From positions 372,001 to 436,000 of the forward strand of contig NZ_JARVRW010000003.1 of NCBI RefSeq assembly GCF_030209475.1: a DNA stretch of 64,000 nt. Reading direction: 5' to 3'. Both the position numbers and the translations under genes were made by a program. Shown piece by piece: positions 34,609-42,274 of the stretch. How positions within the stretch are numbered: position 1 is the stretch's first letter; every line of letters starts with the position of its first letter. The DNA comes from Microbacterium sp. lyk4-40-TSB-66 (GTDB taxonomy: Bacteria > Actinomycetota > Actinomycetes > Actinomycetales > Microbacteriaceae). Under the pieces are notes generated by a model. The model did not search any database, was not told the DNA's origin, and saw nothing but the letters and a program-made list of their open reading frames with translations.

Positions 34609-35586
34609 ATGCCCGTCACATCCGTCGAGAGCGACGCCGAAGCGCTCACCATGACCCTCGTCGCCGACTTCGCCGTCGGCCCGGAGCGGTTGTGGGCGGT
34701 GTTCACCGACCCGCGCCAGCTCGAGCGCTTCTGGGGTCCCCCCGGCTGGCCGGCGACCTTCGACGCCTTCGACTTCACCGTCGGCGGGCACGCGAAGTAC
34801 CACATGACCTCTCCGCAGGGGGAGCGCGCCGGTGGCGCGTGGGAGTTCACCGCGATCGACGAGCCCCGCGGATTCGAGGTCATCGACTCCTTCGCCGACG
34901 CCGACGGAGACCCCATCGAGGGGATGCCGTCGATGCGAATGGTCTTCGCGTTCGAGGCCACGCCCGAGGGCTCGCGGCTCTCGAACGTCAGTCACTTCGC
35001 TTCGGCCGACGCCCTCGAGCAGGTCATCGCGATGGGCGCCGTCGAAGGCTCGACCATGGCGATGAACCAGCTCGACGCCGTTCTGCAGGGCCTGCGGGAG
35101 TTCGCGCAGGGCAAGGGCACGCAGCTCGAGATCCTCGACGACCAGCACGTGCGCATCACCCGTCTCATCGACGGCCCGCGTGAGCTCGTCTGGCGCGCGC
35201 ACGTCGAACCCGAGCTGATGCGGCAGTGGATGCTCGGCCCCGACGGGTGGCGCATGAGCGTCAGCGAGGTGGACGTCTCGGTCGGCGGCCGCTACCGCAT
35301 CGCCTGGGAGCCCGAGGCGGGAACAGAGGGCGAGGGCTTCGGTTTCGACGGCGAGACGCTGCTCATCGACGAGCCGCGGCGCATCGTGCAGACCGAGCAC
35401 ATGACCGGCACCGACTGGCCCTCCACCACGAACGACCTGTCGCTCTACGAAGAAGACGGTGCGACCCTGGTCACGCTGCTGATCGAGTACCCGGATGCCA
35501 CCACCCGCGACGCCGTCCTGGCCACCGGCATGGTCGACGGCATGGAGCAGAGCTTCGAGCGGATGGAGCGCGTCGTCCTGGCGTGA
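34609..35586 (+). CDS. SRPBCC (AHSA1-type) protein with two tandem domains
   Basis: A 325-residue protein with two START-like AHSA1 domains, about residues 10-150 (FAVGPERLWAVFTDPRQLERFWGP) and 175-322 (IDGPRELVWRAHVEPELMRQWMLGPDGW). Most relatives have one domain, so this is a duplication or fusion. Such hydrophobic-cavity proteins bind small lipophilic ligands; the ligand here is unknown. A strong ribosome site (GAAGGAG) precedes ATG 34609. Cotranscribed with the ArsR gene, which probably represses it. Confidence 0.9.
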   Translation: MPVTSVESDAEALTMTLVADFAVGPERLWAVFTDPRQLERFWGPPGWPATFDAFDFTVGGHAKYHMTSPQGERAGGAWEFTAIDEPRGFEVIDSFADADGDPIEGMPSMRMVFAFEATPEGSRLSNVSHFASADALEQVIAMGAVEGSTMAMNQLDAVLQGLREFAQGKGTQLEILDDQHVRITRLIDGPRELVWRAHVEPELMRQWMLGPDGWRMSVSEVDVSVGGRYRIAWEPEAGTEGEGFGFDGETLLIDEPRRIVQTEHMTGTDWPSTTNDLSLYEEDGATLVTLLIEYPDATTRDAVLATGMVDGMEQSFERMERVVLA

Positions 35587-35706
35587 ACCGGATGCCGCTG
35601 CCCCCGGGCCGCGGTATCCCGCTCCCGCGTGGGCTCGCCGGTCCCCGCGCCTGCGGTCGCGCGCGGACCTGGGCTCGCGCGCCCGCGCGCCGAAGCCCGC
35701 AGTCGT

Positions 35707-35751
35707 GCGCGATGCTCGCAGATTCCGCGGGGAAAACTGCGAGCATCGCGC
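35707..35751. repeat. palindromic repeat family 2, copy C (best copy)
   Basis: GCGCGATGCTCGCAG (35707-35721) and CTGCGAGCATCGCGC (35737-35751) are a perfect 15-bp inverted repeat with the 15-nt loop ATTCCGCGGGGAAAA. TTCTGCGAG follows at once. It is intergenic between the convergent SRPBCC and formaldehyde dehydrogenase genes, the same setting as copy A. Confidence 0.85.
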
Positions 35752-35775
35752 CGTTCTGCGAGCTCCGGCGGGGCG

Positions 35776-36993
35776 TCAGCTCTTGATGTACCCGTTCGGG
35801 TTCAGCACGTACTTGCGCGGGGCGCCCTTGTCGAAGTCGGCGTAGCCCTGCGGGGCGTCGTCGAGGTCGATGGGGGTGGCGTTGACGGCCTTCGCGATCT
35901 GCACCTTGTCGTGCAGGATCGCCATCATCAGTTGCCGGTTGTACTTCATCACCGGGCACTGGCCCGTCGTGAACGACAGCGACTTGGCCCAGCCGAGACC
36001 GAGCCGCAGCGACAGCGAGCCGACCTTCGCGGCCTCGTCGACGCCGCCCGGGTCGCCCGTCACGTACAGACCCGGGATGCCGAGGGCGCCACCGGCCGCG
36101 GTGACGTCGAACAGCGAGTTCAGCACCGTCGCCGGAGCCTCGTGGGAGGAGTCGGAGCCGTGTCCGCGCGCCTCGAAGCCGACCGCGTCGACCGCGGCAT
36201 CCACTTCTGGGGTGCCGAGGATCTGGTCGATCTGATCGCGCGGGTCGCCCTTCGACACGTCCACGCTCTCGAAGCCCAGTGACCGCACCTGCGCGAGACG
36301 CTCGGCGTTGAGGTCGCCGACGAGCACCGCCGCCGCGCCCAGCAGCTGCGCACCGACGGCCGCGGCGATGCCGACCGGACCCGCACCCGCGACGTAGACG
36401 GTCGATCCCGGGCGGACGCCGGCGGTGTAGGCGCCGTGGAACCCGGTGGGGAAGATGTCGGACAGCATCGTCAGGTCGAGGATCTTCTCGAGCGCCTGCT
36501 CGCGGTCGGGGAAGACCAGCAGGTTCCAGTCGGCGTACGGGACGAGCACGTATTCGGCCTGACCGCCGACCCACCCGCCCATGTCGACGTAGCCGTAGGC
36601 ACTGCCGGGGCGGTCGGGGTTCACGTTCAGGCAGATGCCGGTCTTGCCCTCTTTGCAATTGCGGCAGCGTCCGCACGCGATGTTGAAGGGCACCGAGACG
36701 ATGTCGCCCACCTTGACGAACTCGACGTCGGGGCCGACCTCGATCACTTCGCCGGTGATCTCGTGGCCCAGCACGAGACCCGCGGGGGCGGTGGTGCGAC
36801 CGCGCACCATGTGCTGGTCGGAACCGCAGATGTTCGTGGAGACGGTGCGCAGGATCGCGCCGTGGGGGACCTTGCGGCCGACGTTCGCCGGGTTGACGCC
36901 CGGGCCGTCCTTGAGTTCGAACTCGGGGTAGGGGGTGTCGATGACCTCCACCACTCCGGGTTCTTTGTACGCCACTGCCTTGTTACCGGACAT
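35776..36993 (-). CDS. fdhA: glutathione-independent formaldehyde dehydrogenase (zinc alcohol dehydrogenase family)
   Basis: A 405-residue zinc-dependent dehydrogenase of the FdhA class, oxidising formaldehyde with NAD+. Start MSGNKAVAYKEPGVVEVIDTP is diagnostic. The catalytic zinc region is NICGSDQHMVRGR with GHEITG. The structural zinc cysteines are in CGRCRNCKEGKTGIC, and the NAD-binding loop is VAGAGPVGIAAA. The start is ATG 36993 with AGAGGA 7 bases upstream. Monocistronic; a family-2 palindrome lies after its stop. Confidence 0.93.
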   Translation of the reverse strand: MSGNKAVAYKEPGVVEVIDTPYPEFELKDGPGVNPANVGRKVPHGAILRTVSTNICGSDQHMVRGRTTAPAGLVLGHEITGEVIEVGPDVEFVKVGDIVSVPFNIACGRCRNCKEGKTGICLNVNPDRPGSAYGYVDMGGWVGGQAEYVLVPYADWNLLVFPDREQALEKILDLTMLSDIFPTGFHGAYTAGVRPGSTVYVAGAGPVGIAAAVGAQLLGAAAVLVGDLNAERLAQVRSLGFESVDVSKGDPRDQIDQILGTPEVDAAVDAVGFEARGHGSDSSHEAPATVLNSLFDVTAAGGALGIPGLYVTGDPGGVDEAAKVGSLSLRLGLGWAKSLSFTTGQCPVMKYNRQLMMAILHDKVQIAKAVNATPIDLDDAPQGYADFDKGAPRKYVLNPNGYIKS

Positions 36994-37179
36994 CGTCGTC
37001 CTCTCCGGCCGGTCGACCCGACCTGGTCGCGCCCTGCGGGTGGACCCGCAGCGGCACCCGACACGACGTGCGGCCGGATTCGGTCGTGAGCGACGCGGGG
37101 GTGCCCCCAGCCAAGGCGCCCGTGTCCGGGGCGTCAAGGGATGGCGCGGGAGGCCCCCCGATGCATCGGCGCGATGCGG

Positions 37180-37623
37180 TCACTCCGCCGGGGCGGCCCG
37201 GCGGACGGCGTCGCGGACGGTCTTCTCGACCTCGGCTGTCACCTCGACCACCGCGAACGACACCGGCCACATCGGACCGTCGTCGAGGTGTGCGGTGTCG
37301 TCGAAACTGACCGTGCCGTAGCGCGTCTTGAACTTCGAGGCCGGCTGATAGAAGACGACGACCTTGCCGTCCTTCGCGTAGGCCGGGAAGCCGTAGTAGG
37401 TCTTGGGCGTCAGGTGCGGCGCCTCCTCCAGCACGATGACGTGGAGGCGCTCGGCCATCTCGCGGTCGACGCCTTCGAGCTTGTCGATCGCCTCGAGGCA
37501 GGCCCCGTTCTCCTTCTCGAGTTTCGCCGCGCCCTTAAGGCCCTTCGTGCCCTTGAGCTCCTCGGCGCGCTGCTTCATCGCCGCGCGTTCCTCGTCGCTG
37601 AATCCCGCTCCGCCTGCCGCCAT
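37180..37623 (-). CDS. DUF1801 (YdhG-like) protein
   Basis: A 147-residue protein. The N-terminal 45 residues are Lys/Glu-rich (FSDEERAAMKQRAEELKG). Residues about 45-125 match the DUF1801/YdhG fold (ERLHVIVLEEAPHLTPKTYYGFPAYAKDGKVVVFYQP), related to frataxin-like iron chaperones, though iron binding is not shown for most members. ATG 37623. It lies downstream of sufS-sufU on the same strand with a hairpin repeat between, which makes a link with Fe-S assembly possible but unproven. Confidence 0.8.
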   Translation of the reverse strand: MAAGGAGFSDEERAAMKQRAEELKGTKGLKGAAKLEKENGACLEAIDKLEGVDREMAERLHVIVLEEAPHLTPKTYYGFPAYAKDGKVVVFYQPASKFKTRYGTVSFDDTAHLDDGPMWPVSFAVVEVTAEVEKTVRDAVRRAAPAE

Positions 37624-37700
37624 GGCATCCGTCCTCTCGTGGGTGTGGACGCAGGATACCGCTGCGGCGGCGGCCGCGCGGGCGGCCAGGTTTTCGCGCT

Positions 37701-37755
37701 GAGTGTCCACAACACCCGGACGGTTTCCGCAGACGTCCGGGTGTTGTGGACACTC
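37701..37755. repeat. palindromic repeat family 1, copy 1 (GAGTGTCC hairpin)
   Basis: A perfect 22-bp inverted repeat: arm 37701-37722 (begins GAGTGTCCACAACACCC) and arm 37734-37755 (ends GGTGTTGTGGACACTC), with an 11-nt loop. It lies after the sufU stop and before the DUF1801 gene on the minus strand, so it could end the suf transcript. It is the most perfect of the five copies. Confidence 0.9.
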
Positions 37756-37816
37756 AACGGGCGCACGCGGCCGGCCACGGGCGCCGGACCACGGCACCAG
37801 GGCGCCCGACTCCGCG

Positions 37817-38272
37817 TCAGGCCCGGCGCAGCCCTTCCTCGAGCGCGACCCACGCGAGCATCGCGCACTTCACGCGCGCGGTGTACTTCGACACCCCCGA
37901 CAGCGCGGCGGCGTCGGCGAACGTCTCCTCGTCGAGCGGGATCCTGCCGCGCGAGCGCAGGGCCTCGCGGAACTGCCCGATCAGCGCGGTGGCGTCGGCG
38001 ATCGGCATCCCGTCTTCTCCCCCGTCCTCCTGCAGCAGGGCGACGAGCATGGATGCCGACGACTGCGAGATCGAGCATCCCGCGCCCTCCCAGGTGACGG
38101 ATGCCACGCGGTCGCCGTCGACGTCGACGCGCAGCGTGATCTCGTCACCGCAGATGGGGTTGCGCTGGTGCACCGTCGCGCTGTGCGCGCCCGGCTCGGC
38201 GAGGCCGAAGCCGCGGCGGTTCTTCGCGTGGTCGAGGATCAGCTCCTGGTAGAGCGACTCGAGCCCGCTCAC
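37817..38272 (-). CDS. sufU: Fe-S cluster assembly sulfur-transfer protein SufU
   Basis: A 151-residue SufU: LYQELILDHAKNRRGFG at the N-terminus. The zinc/sulfur cysteines are in RNPICGDEITL, GAGCSISQSSASML and VKCAMLAW. In Gram-positive bacteria it is a zinc protein that accepts sulfur from SufS. Start GTG 38272 overlaps the SufS stop (GTGA), so the two are translationally coupled. The scaffold genes sufBCD are not in the window. Confidence 0.95.
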   Translation of the reverse strand: MSGLESLYQELILDHAKNRRGFGLAEPGAHSATVHQRNPICGDEITLRVDVDGDRVASVTWEGAGCSISQSSASMLVALLQEDGGEDGMPIADATALIGQFREALRSRGRIPLDEETFADAAALSGVSKYTARVKCAMLAWVALEEGLRRA

Positions 38273-39519
38273 GCCGTCACCGCCGCGACACCGAAGAACC
38301 CGCGAACGCCCGAGACGGCGTCGAGGAGTGTGTCGATCTCCTCCTCGGTCGTGTGGATCGCCGCGCTCGCGCGCACCGACGCGGTCAGGCCGAACCGGCG
38401 GTGCAGCGGCTGCGCGCAGTGGTGCCCGACGCGCACGGCCACGCCCCGGGAATCGAGGAACTGGCCCACGTCGTGCGCGTGCACCCCGTCGACGGCGAAA
38501 GCCTGCAGGGCGATGCGCTCGGCGGCATCCGTGTCTCCGAGCAGACGGACGCCGTCGATCGAGCGCAGTCCCTCGCGCATGCGCGTCTCGAGCGTCGCCT
38601 CGTGGGCGTGAGCGGCGGCGGGATCGTGCGCGCCCAGCCAGCGCACCGCGGCCGCCAGCGCCACCGCCTGCGACACCGGCTGCGTGCCCGCCTCGAAGCG
38701 CTGCGGCGGCGGGAGGTATTCGGCCCCGTCGAGGGTGACGGTGGTGATCATCGATCCGCCGGTCGTGAAGGGCGGCAGCGCCTCGAGCACCTCGTCGCGA
38801 CCCCAGAGGGCGCCGATGCCGTAGGGCCCGTAGACCTTGTGCCCCGAGAAGACGGCGAGGTCGACTCCGGATGCCGGCAGGTCGAGCGCGAGGTGCGGAG
38901 CCGACTGGCACGCGTCCAGCACCGTCAGCGCACCGGCGCCGCGGGCCAGCGTCACGAGCTCGGCGACGGGGTTCACGATGCCGAGCACGTTCGACACGTG
39001 CGGGAAGGCGACGACCTTGGTGCGCTCGCCGATGAGCTCGGCCGCGGCGTGCAGATCGAGCATGCCATCGTCGAGCACGGGGATGTGGCGCAGCCGCGCA
39101 CCCGTGCGGGCGGCGAGCTCCTGCCAGGGGATGAGGTTCGCGTGATGCTCGGCCTCGGTCACGACGATCTCGTCGCCCGCACCGAGCCGCCCCGCGTAGC
39201 CGAGGGAGCCGGCGATCAGATTCAGGCCGCCGGTGGCCCCGGAGGTCCACACGAGCTGCTCGGGCTCGGCGCCGACGAACGCGGCGACGGTGACCCGTGC
39301 CTCCTCGAACAGCTCGGTCGCGTCGGCCGCGAGCGTGTGCGCACCGCGGTGCACGGCGGAGTTCGCGCGCTCGAGGAACTCGCGCTCGGTGTCCAGCACG
39401 GCACGCGGCTTCTGGCTGGTCGCTCCCGAGTCGAGGTACACGAGGGGCCGGCCGTCGATCTCGGTGTCGAGGATCGGGAAGTCGGCACGCACGGCGGCGA
39501 CGTCGAAGGGGAGTGTCAC
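38269..39519 (-). CDS. sufS: SufS family cysteine desulfurase
   Basis: A 416-residue PLP enzyme giving sulfur from cysteine for Fe-S assembly. PLP lysine is in FSGHKVYGPYGIGALWG, the catalytic cysteine region reads RVGHHCAQPLHRRFG, and EAEHHANLIPWQ is conserved. Start GTG 39519: TAGCCT (39526-39531, minus strand) ends 6 bases upstream, so the mRNA is probably leaderless although GGAGGG lies between. Coupled to sufU. Confidence 0.95.
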   Translation of the reverse strand: MTLPFDVAAVRADFPILDTEIDGRPLVYLDSGATSQKPRAVLDTEREFLERANSAVHRGAHTLAADATELFEEARVTVAAFVGAEPEQLVWTSGATGGLNLIAGSLGYAGRLGAGDEIVVTEAEHHANLIPWQELAARTGARLRHIPVLDDGMLDLHAAAELIGERTKVVAFPHVSNVLGIVNPVAELVTLARGAGALTVLDACQSAPHLALDLPASGVDLAVFSGHKVYGPYGIGALWGRDEVLEALPPFTTGGSMITTVTLDGAEYLPPPQRFEAGTQPVSQAVALAAAVRWLGAHDPAAAHAHEATLETRMREGLRSIDGVRLLGDTDAAERIALQAFAVDGVHAHDVGQFLDSRGVAVRVGHHCAQPLHRRFGLTASVRASAAIHTTEEEIDTLLDAVSGVRGFFGVAAVTA

Positions 39520-39832
39520 CCCTCCAGGCTACGCGTGATGAGCGCGCGCCGGTCGGCTGCAGACCGTCACGCAGCGGGGGAGCGGGGCCATGCCGGTGCG
39601 CGTGGGCGGGGCGCGTCGGATGGACCGGACGTGCCGGGGACGTGGAGGAAGAGGGCGGTACCGAACTGCGGAGAAATGACGTGCCGGGGGCCGCGCGCCG
39701 GCCGATCCGACGCGTCGACGCCTATCGATCCGGAGTTCGGCTCGGCTGGGCGCCGTGAGGTTCCCCGCGGCGCTCGCACGCGAATCGTAAGGATCGTCGA
39801 TCGCCGACCTGCCCGCGCGTAGACCGGATGAC
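39520..39832. other. 313-bp divergent gap, sufS to unknown gene
   Basis: Apart from the sufS -10 box (39526-39531) and the TAGACC box of the next gene (39820-39825), no gene, hairpin or repeat was recognised. Short ORFs here lack ribosome sites and domains. Confidence 0.5.
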
Positions 39833-40309
39833 ATGACCCTCACGGCCCTGCTCCCCACCCTCCGATCCCGCAAGCCGGCGCCCTTCGATCCCGCGGCGTG
39901 GCCCGCGGGATCCGTGCCCACCCTCGACGACGTCACGGTGCGGGCGATGTCGGTCGGCCGGTACGCCGACATCTGCGGCACGCCCTGCGTGTGCACGGGA
40001 CCCGCCGTCATCCCGGCGTCGGGCGGGGTGGCATCCGCGACGCTGTCGACGACGGTGATCGTGGCGACGGTGGTGGACGCCGGCCCCGACACCTTGCGCC
40101 TCGACGCCTGCGCGGCGGGACTCGACGTGGTGTGGCGCGAAGCGCGTCTGCGCGGCCGCGTGTCGCACGCGTACGACGAGCCCTTCGCGGTGGTCGACGC
40201 CCACGGCAGCGAGGCGTGCGCCACGGTCGTGCTCCCCGGTGACGTGCGGGTGGGCGACCGCATCGCCGTCCCCTGCCCCGGATGCCACACCCTCGGGGAA
40301 GTCCGGTGA
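39833..40309 (+). CDS. hypothetical protein with CxxxC-C and C-terminal CPGC motifs
   Basis: A 158-residue protein of unrecognised family. It has a cysteine cluster CGTPCVC near residues 48-54 and a C-terminal CPGCHTLGEVR. TAGACC (39820-39825) ends 7 bases before ATG 39833, a leaderless start. The cysteines suggest metal or cluster binding, or redox chemistry. Its TGA overlaps the ATG of a 34-codon ORF (TGATG at 40307-40311), so the two probably act together. It lies next to the suf genes but on the other strand. Confidence 0.65.
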   Translation: MTLTALLPTLRSRKPAPFDPAAWPAGSVPTLDDVTVRAMSVGRYADICGTPCVCTGPAVIPASGGVASATLSTTVIVATVVDAGPDTLRLDACAAGLDVVWREARLRGRVSHAYDEPFAVVDAHGSEACATVVLPGDVRVGDRIAVPCPGCHTLGEVR

Positions 40310-40413
40310 TGCTGCTGCACTCGATCGTCTACGCCTGCCGGTGCGCACGGGTGCAGGCGGAGTTCGAGGCCTGCGACGACGACGACCTCGCACCCCTCGA
40401 GTCCGCCTCTTGA
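40309..40413 (+). CDS. 34-residue Cys-containing small protein coupled to the upstream gene
   Basis: ATG 40309 overlaps the stop of the preceding gene. The product (MLLHSIVYACRCARVQAEFE...) has C-R-C, a third Cys and an acidic tail DDDDLAPLESAS. The overlap and clean length suggest a real coupled microprotein, but no family is known. Confidence 0.5.
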   Translation: MLLHSIVYACRCARVQAEFEACDDDDLAPLESAS

Positions 40414-40703
40414 GTCGACCGGACGCGCCGCCGCCGAGCCGCCCCGGAAGGTGCGCGGGGGAGCGACGGCCGCTCGAGCGGGAGGTCGGCCGACGACGGC
40501 GCTCCACCTGCATCAATAGCCCGCATTAGGGCGATCGCGGGTGCGGAAATGAATAGGTCGCATGTGAAGGTGCGAAGACGAGTAATTGTTTGTACTTGCG
40601 CTCGACGGTCGCGGATGCACTAATTCCAAAATCTCATTCCGTATGCACTTTTGTGCCGAGAAAGAGAAATTCCGCCGCAATTTCCGCGCACTAATATGCC
40701 CGG
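40414..40703. other. gap with an AT-rich segment (about 40505-40700)
   Basis: The right two-thirds is clearly AT-richer than its surroundings (words such as AGTAATTGTTTGTACTT, ATTCCAAAATCTCATTCC). It contains ATGCACT twice, about 29 bp apart. No ORF here is convincing. It ends in the TAATAT box of the next gene, so it may be a promoter region or a remnant of transferred DNA. Confidence 0.5.
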
Positions 40704-40964
40704 ATGACAGACATGAGCCGCGAAAATCGGACGCCCTCGCTCGAAATCCTGATGCGCATCCACGGGTGGCGCCCCGCGCGACAGGGAGACGGGTGGGAGA
40801 TCGGCTCCCGGGCCAGTCCCGTCCGCATTCGACCGGGCACGAACGGGGCGTTCGAACTGGTCGTCGACGGTGAGACCCTCGCGCTCCCGGATGAACCCGC
40901 CGTCGTCGATTTCCTCTCGCAGGTCGCCCTGAGTCGTGCGCGGGAAGGCTCACCGCCGCAGTGA
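40704..40964 (+). CDS. hypothetical protein (86 aa)
   Basis: A consensus-like -10, TAATAT (40692-40697), ends 6 bases before ATG 40704, giving a leaderless start. The product is soluble (LEILMRIHGWRPARQGDGWEIG; later ELVVDGETLALPDEPAVVDFL) with alternating strand-like segments and no known domain. Alternative ATG 40713 (MSRENRTPS). It is preceded by AT-rich DNA and may belong to a small acquired patch with the XRE gene downstream. Confidence 0.6.
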   Translation: MTDMSRENRTPSLEILMRIHGWRPARQGDGWEIGSRASPVRIRPGTNGAFELVVDGETLALPDEPAVVDFLSQVALSRAREGSPPQ

Positions 40965-41250
40965 GCGCGATGGGGCGCCCGCCAGCCCGGGGGTGCGGTC
41001 CCGCGGCTTGCGCCCCCGGGCTGTTCCTCGTCGGGCGAGGCCACGTCGCGTCGAGGTGACGCGGGGGAGCAATCTCCGCGGTGGAGGGCCACCGGGGGCG
41101 TGCACGTTCTCGTCATCGGCGTCACGTCGGCGCCGCGTCCTCCTCCGCGGGGCGGCACCTCCCGGACCGCTGGACGGTCACCGACGAGCACATGCGCGCC
41201 GAATCCCGCCCTGCGACGAACACATATATGTTCTGGGTCCCGATTCGGGC
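40965..41250. other. gap before the XRE gene
   Basis: No gene recognised. Near its right end ACATATATGT (41222-41231) is a perfect 10-bp palindrome flanked by GAAC and TC, an unusual AT-rich word here and a possible operator for the XRE regulator that follows. Confidence 0.4.
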
Positions 41251-41301
41251 GTGAGCGAAGATCAAGAGTTAACGTTCGTTCAGCAACCGGGGCTGCCTTG
41301 A
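41251..41301 (+). CDS. 16-residue leader ORF overlapping the XRE start
   Basis: GTG 41251 to TGA 41299-41301 encodes MSEDQELTFVQQPGLP. The stop overlaps the proposed TTG start of the XRE gene (TTGA). No strong ribosome site is seen, so this is the weakest of the four overlapping leader ORFs in the window. Confidence 0.3.
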   Translation: MSEDQELTFVQQPGLP

Positions 41302-41576
41302 CTAGACCCTCCGTCGGATCCGAGCACGAAATTCTTTGCGCACGACTTTCGCGCAATCTCGCAATCGAAGTACACAATGCTCGTCACAGCTTGGGGTTTT
41401 CCCAAGAAGAGGCTGCCCTGAGGGCGGGGATCGCGCCTCCGGCTTTGGGCCGAATCGAGCGCGCGCGTTTCTCGCACTATCCCTGGGCGAATCCCACGTT
41501 GGAAACGCTCGTCCGTCTCCACTCGTCGTTCCAGATCGATCCCCACCGCTGGATTCGGGGCCTTTCCGACGACTGA
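41298..41576 (+). CDS. XRE-type helix-turn-helix regulator
   Basis: A 92-residue protein with an HTH_3 domain: ARHSLGFSQEEAALRAGIAPPALGRIERARFSHYPWANPTLETLVRLHSSFQIDP. The start is uncertain; TTG 41298 (MTRPSVGSEHEIL) is the last plausible one before the domain. Codon use is less GC-biased than the neighbours (GAAATTCTTTGC, GGGGTTTTCCC), suggesting transfer. It is convergent to kdpE. A 10-bp palindrome upstream may be its operator. Confidence 0.7.
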   Translation: MTRPSVGSEHEILCARLSRNLAIEVHNARHSLGFSQEEAALRAGIAPPALGRIERARFSHYPWANPTLETLVRLHSSFQIDPHRWIRGLSDD

Positions 41577-41602
41577 CCGACGCGTCACCCCCGAGTCAGC
41601 CG

Positions 41603-42274
41603 TCACACGACGAGGCGGTATCCCATTCCCTGCTCCGTCAGCAGGTGCACCGGCGCCGACGGATCGGCTTCGAGCTTCTTGCGCAGCTGCGACATGTACA
41701 GGCGCAGGTATCCGGAATCGGCGACCTGCTCGCTGGCCCAGATCTCCTTCAGCAGCGTCTGCCGGGTGACGAGCGAGCCCGGGTTGCGGGCGAGGAACTC
41801 GAGCATCCGCCACTCCGTGGGCGTCAGGTGCACGCGCGTCCCGTCCCGCAGCACGGCCTTGGCGGCGAGGTCGACCTCGACGTCGCCGAAACGCACCACC
41901 GACTCCCCGTTCGAGGGCACCGAGCGGCGCGCGTGCACGCGCAGGCGGGCGAGCAGCTCATCGATCTGGAACGGCTTGGTGACGTAGTCGTCGGCACCGG
42001 CGTCGAGGGCTTCGACCTTGTCGGCCGAGCCCGTGCGGCCCGAGACGACGATGATCGGCGCGGTCGTCCAGCCGCGCAGCGCCTCGATCACCTGCATACC
42101 GTCGAGGTGCGGCATCCCCAGGTCGAGCAGCACGATGTCGGGATGCGCCTGAGCTGCGAGCGTGATCGCCGCGGCGCCGTCGGCCGCGGCGACCACGTCG
42201 TAACCGTGTGCGGCGAGGGTGATGCGCAGGGCGCGCACGAGTTGCGGATCGTCGTCGGCGATGAGGATCTTCAC
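41603..42274 (-). CDS. kdpE: KdpE potassium-responsive response regulator
   Basis: A 223-residue OmpR/PhoB-type regulator of kdpFABC. The receiver domain has DDD at 7-9, phosphoacceptor D51 (IVLLDLGMPHLDG) and conserved Lys in DDYVTKPF. The C-terminal winged helix has HLTPTEWRMLEFLARNPGSLVTRQTLL and a recognition helix ending YMSQLRKKLE. ATG 42274 overlaps the kdpD stop (ATGA). Four phased TACG motifs upstream of the operon (50107-50156) are its likely target. Confidence 0.97.
   Translation of the reverse strand: MKILIADDDPQLVRALRITLAAHGYDVVAAADGAAAITLAAQAHPDIVLLDLGMPHLDGMQVIEALRGWTTAPIIVVSGRTGSADKVEALDAGADDYVTKPFQIDELLARLRVHARRSVPSNGESVVRFGDVEVDLAAKAVLRDGTRVHLTPTEWRMLEFLARNPGSLVTRQTLLKEIWASEQVADSGYLRLYMSQLRKKLEADPSAPVHLLTEQGMGYRLVV

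Noticed and set aside
40513..40953. Minus-strand ORF across the AT-rich patch
   Set aside because: No ribosome site or domain, and it is antisense to the leaderless 86-residue gene whose -10 box is clear.
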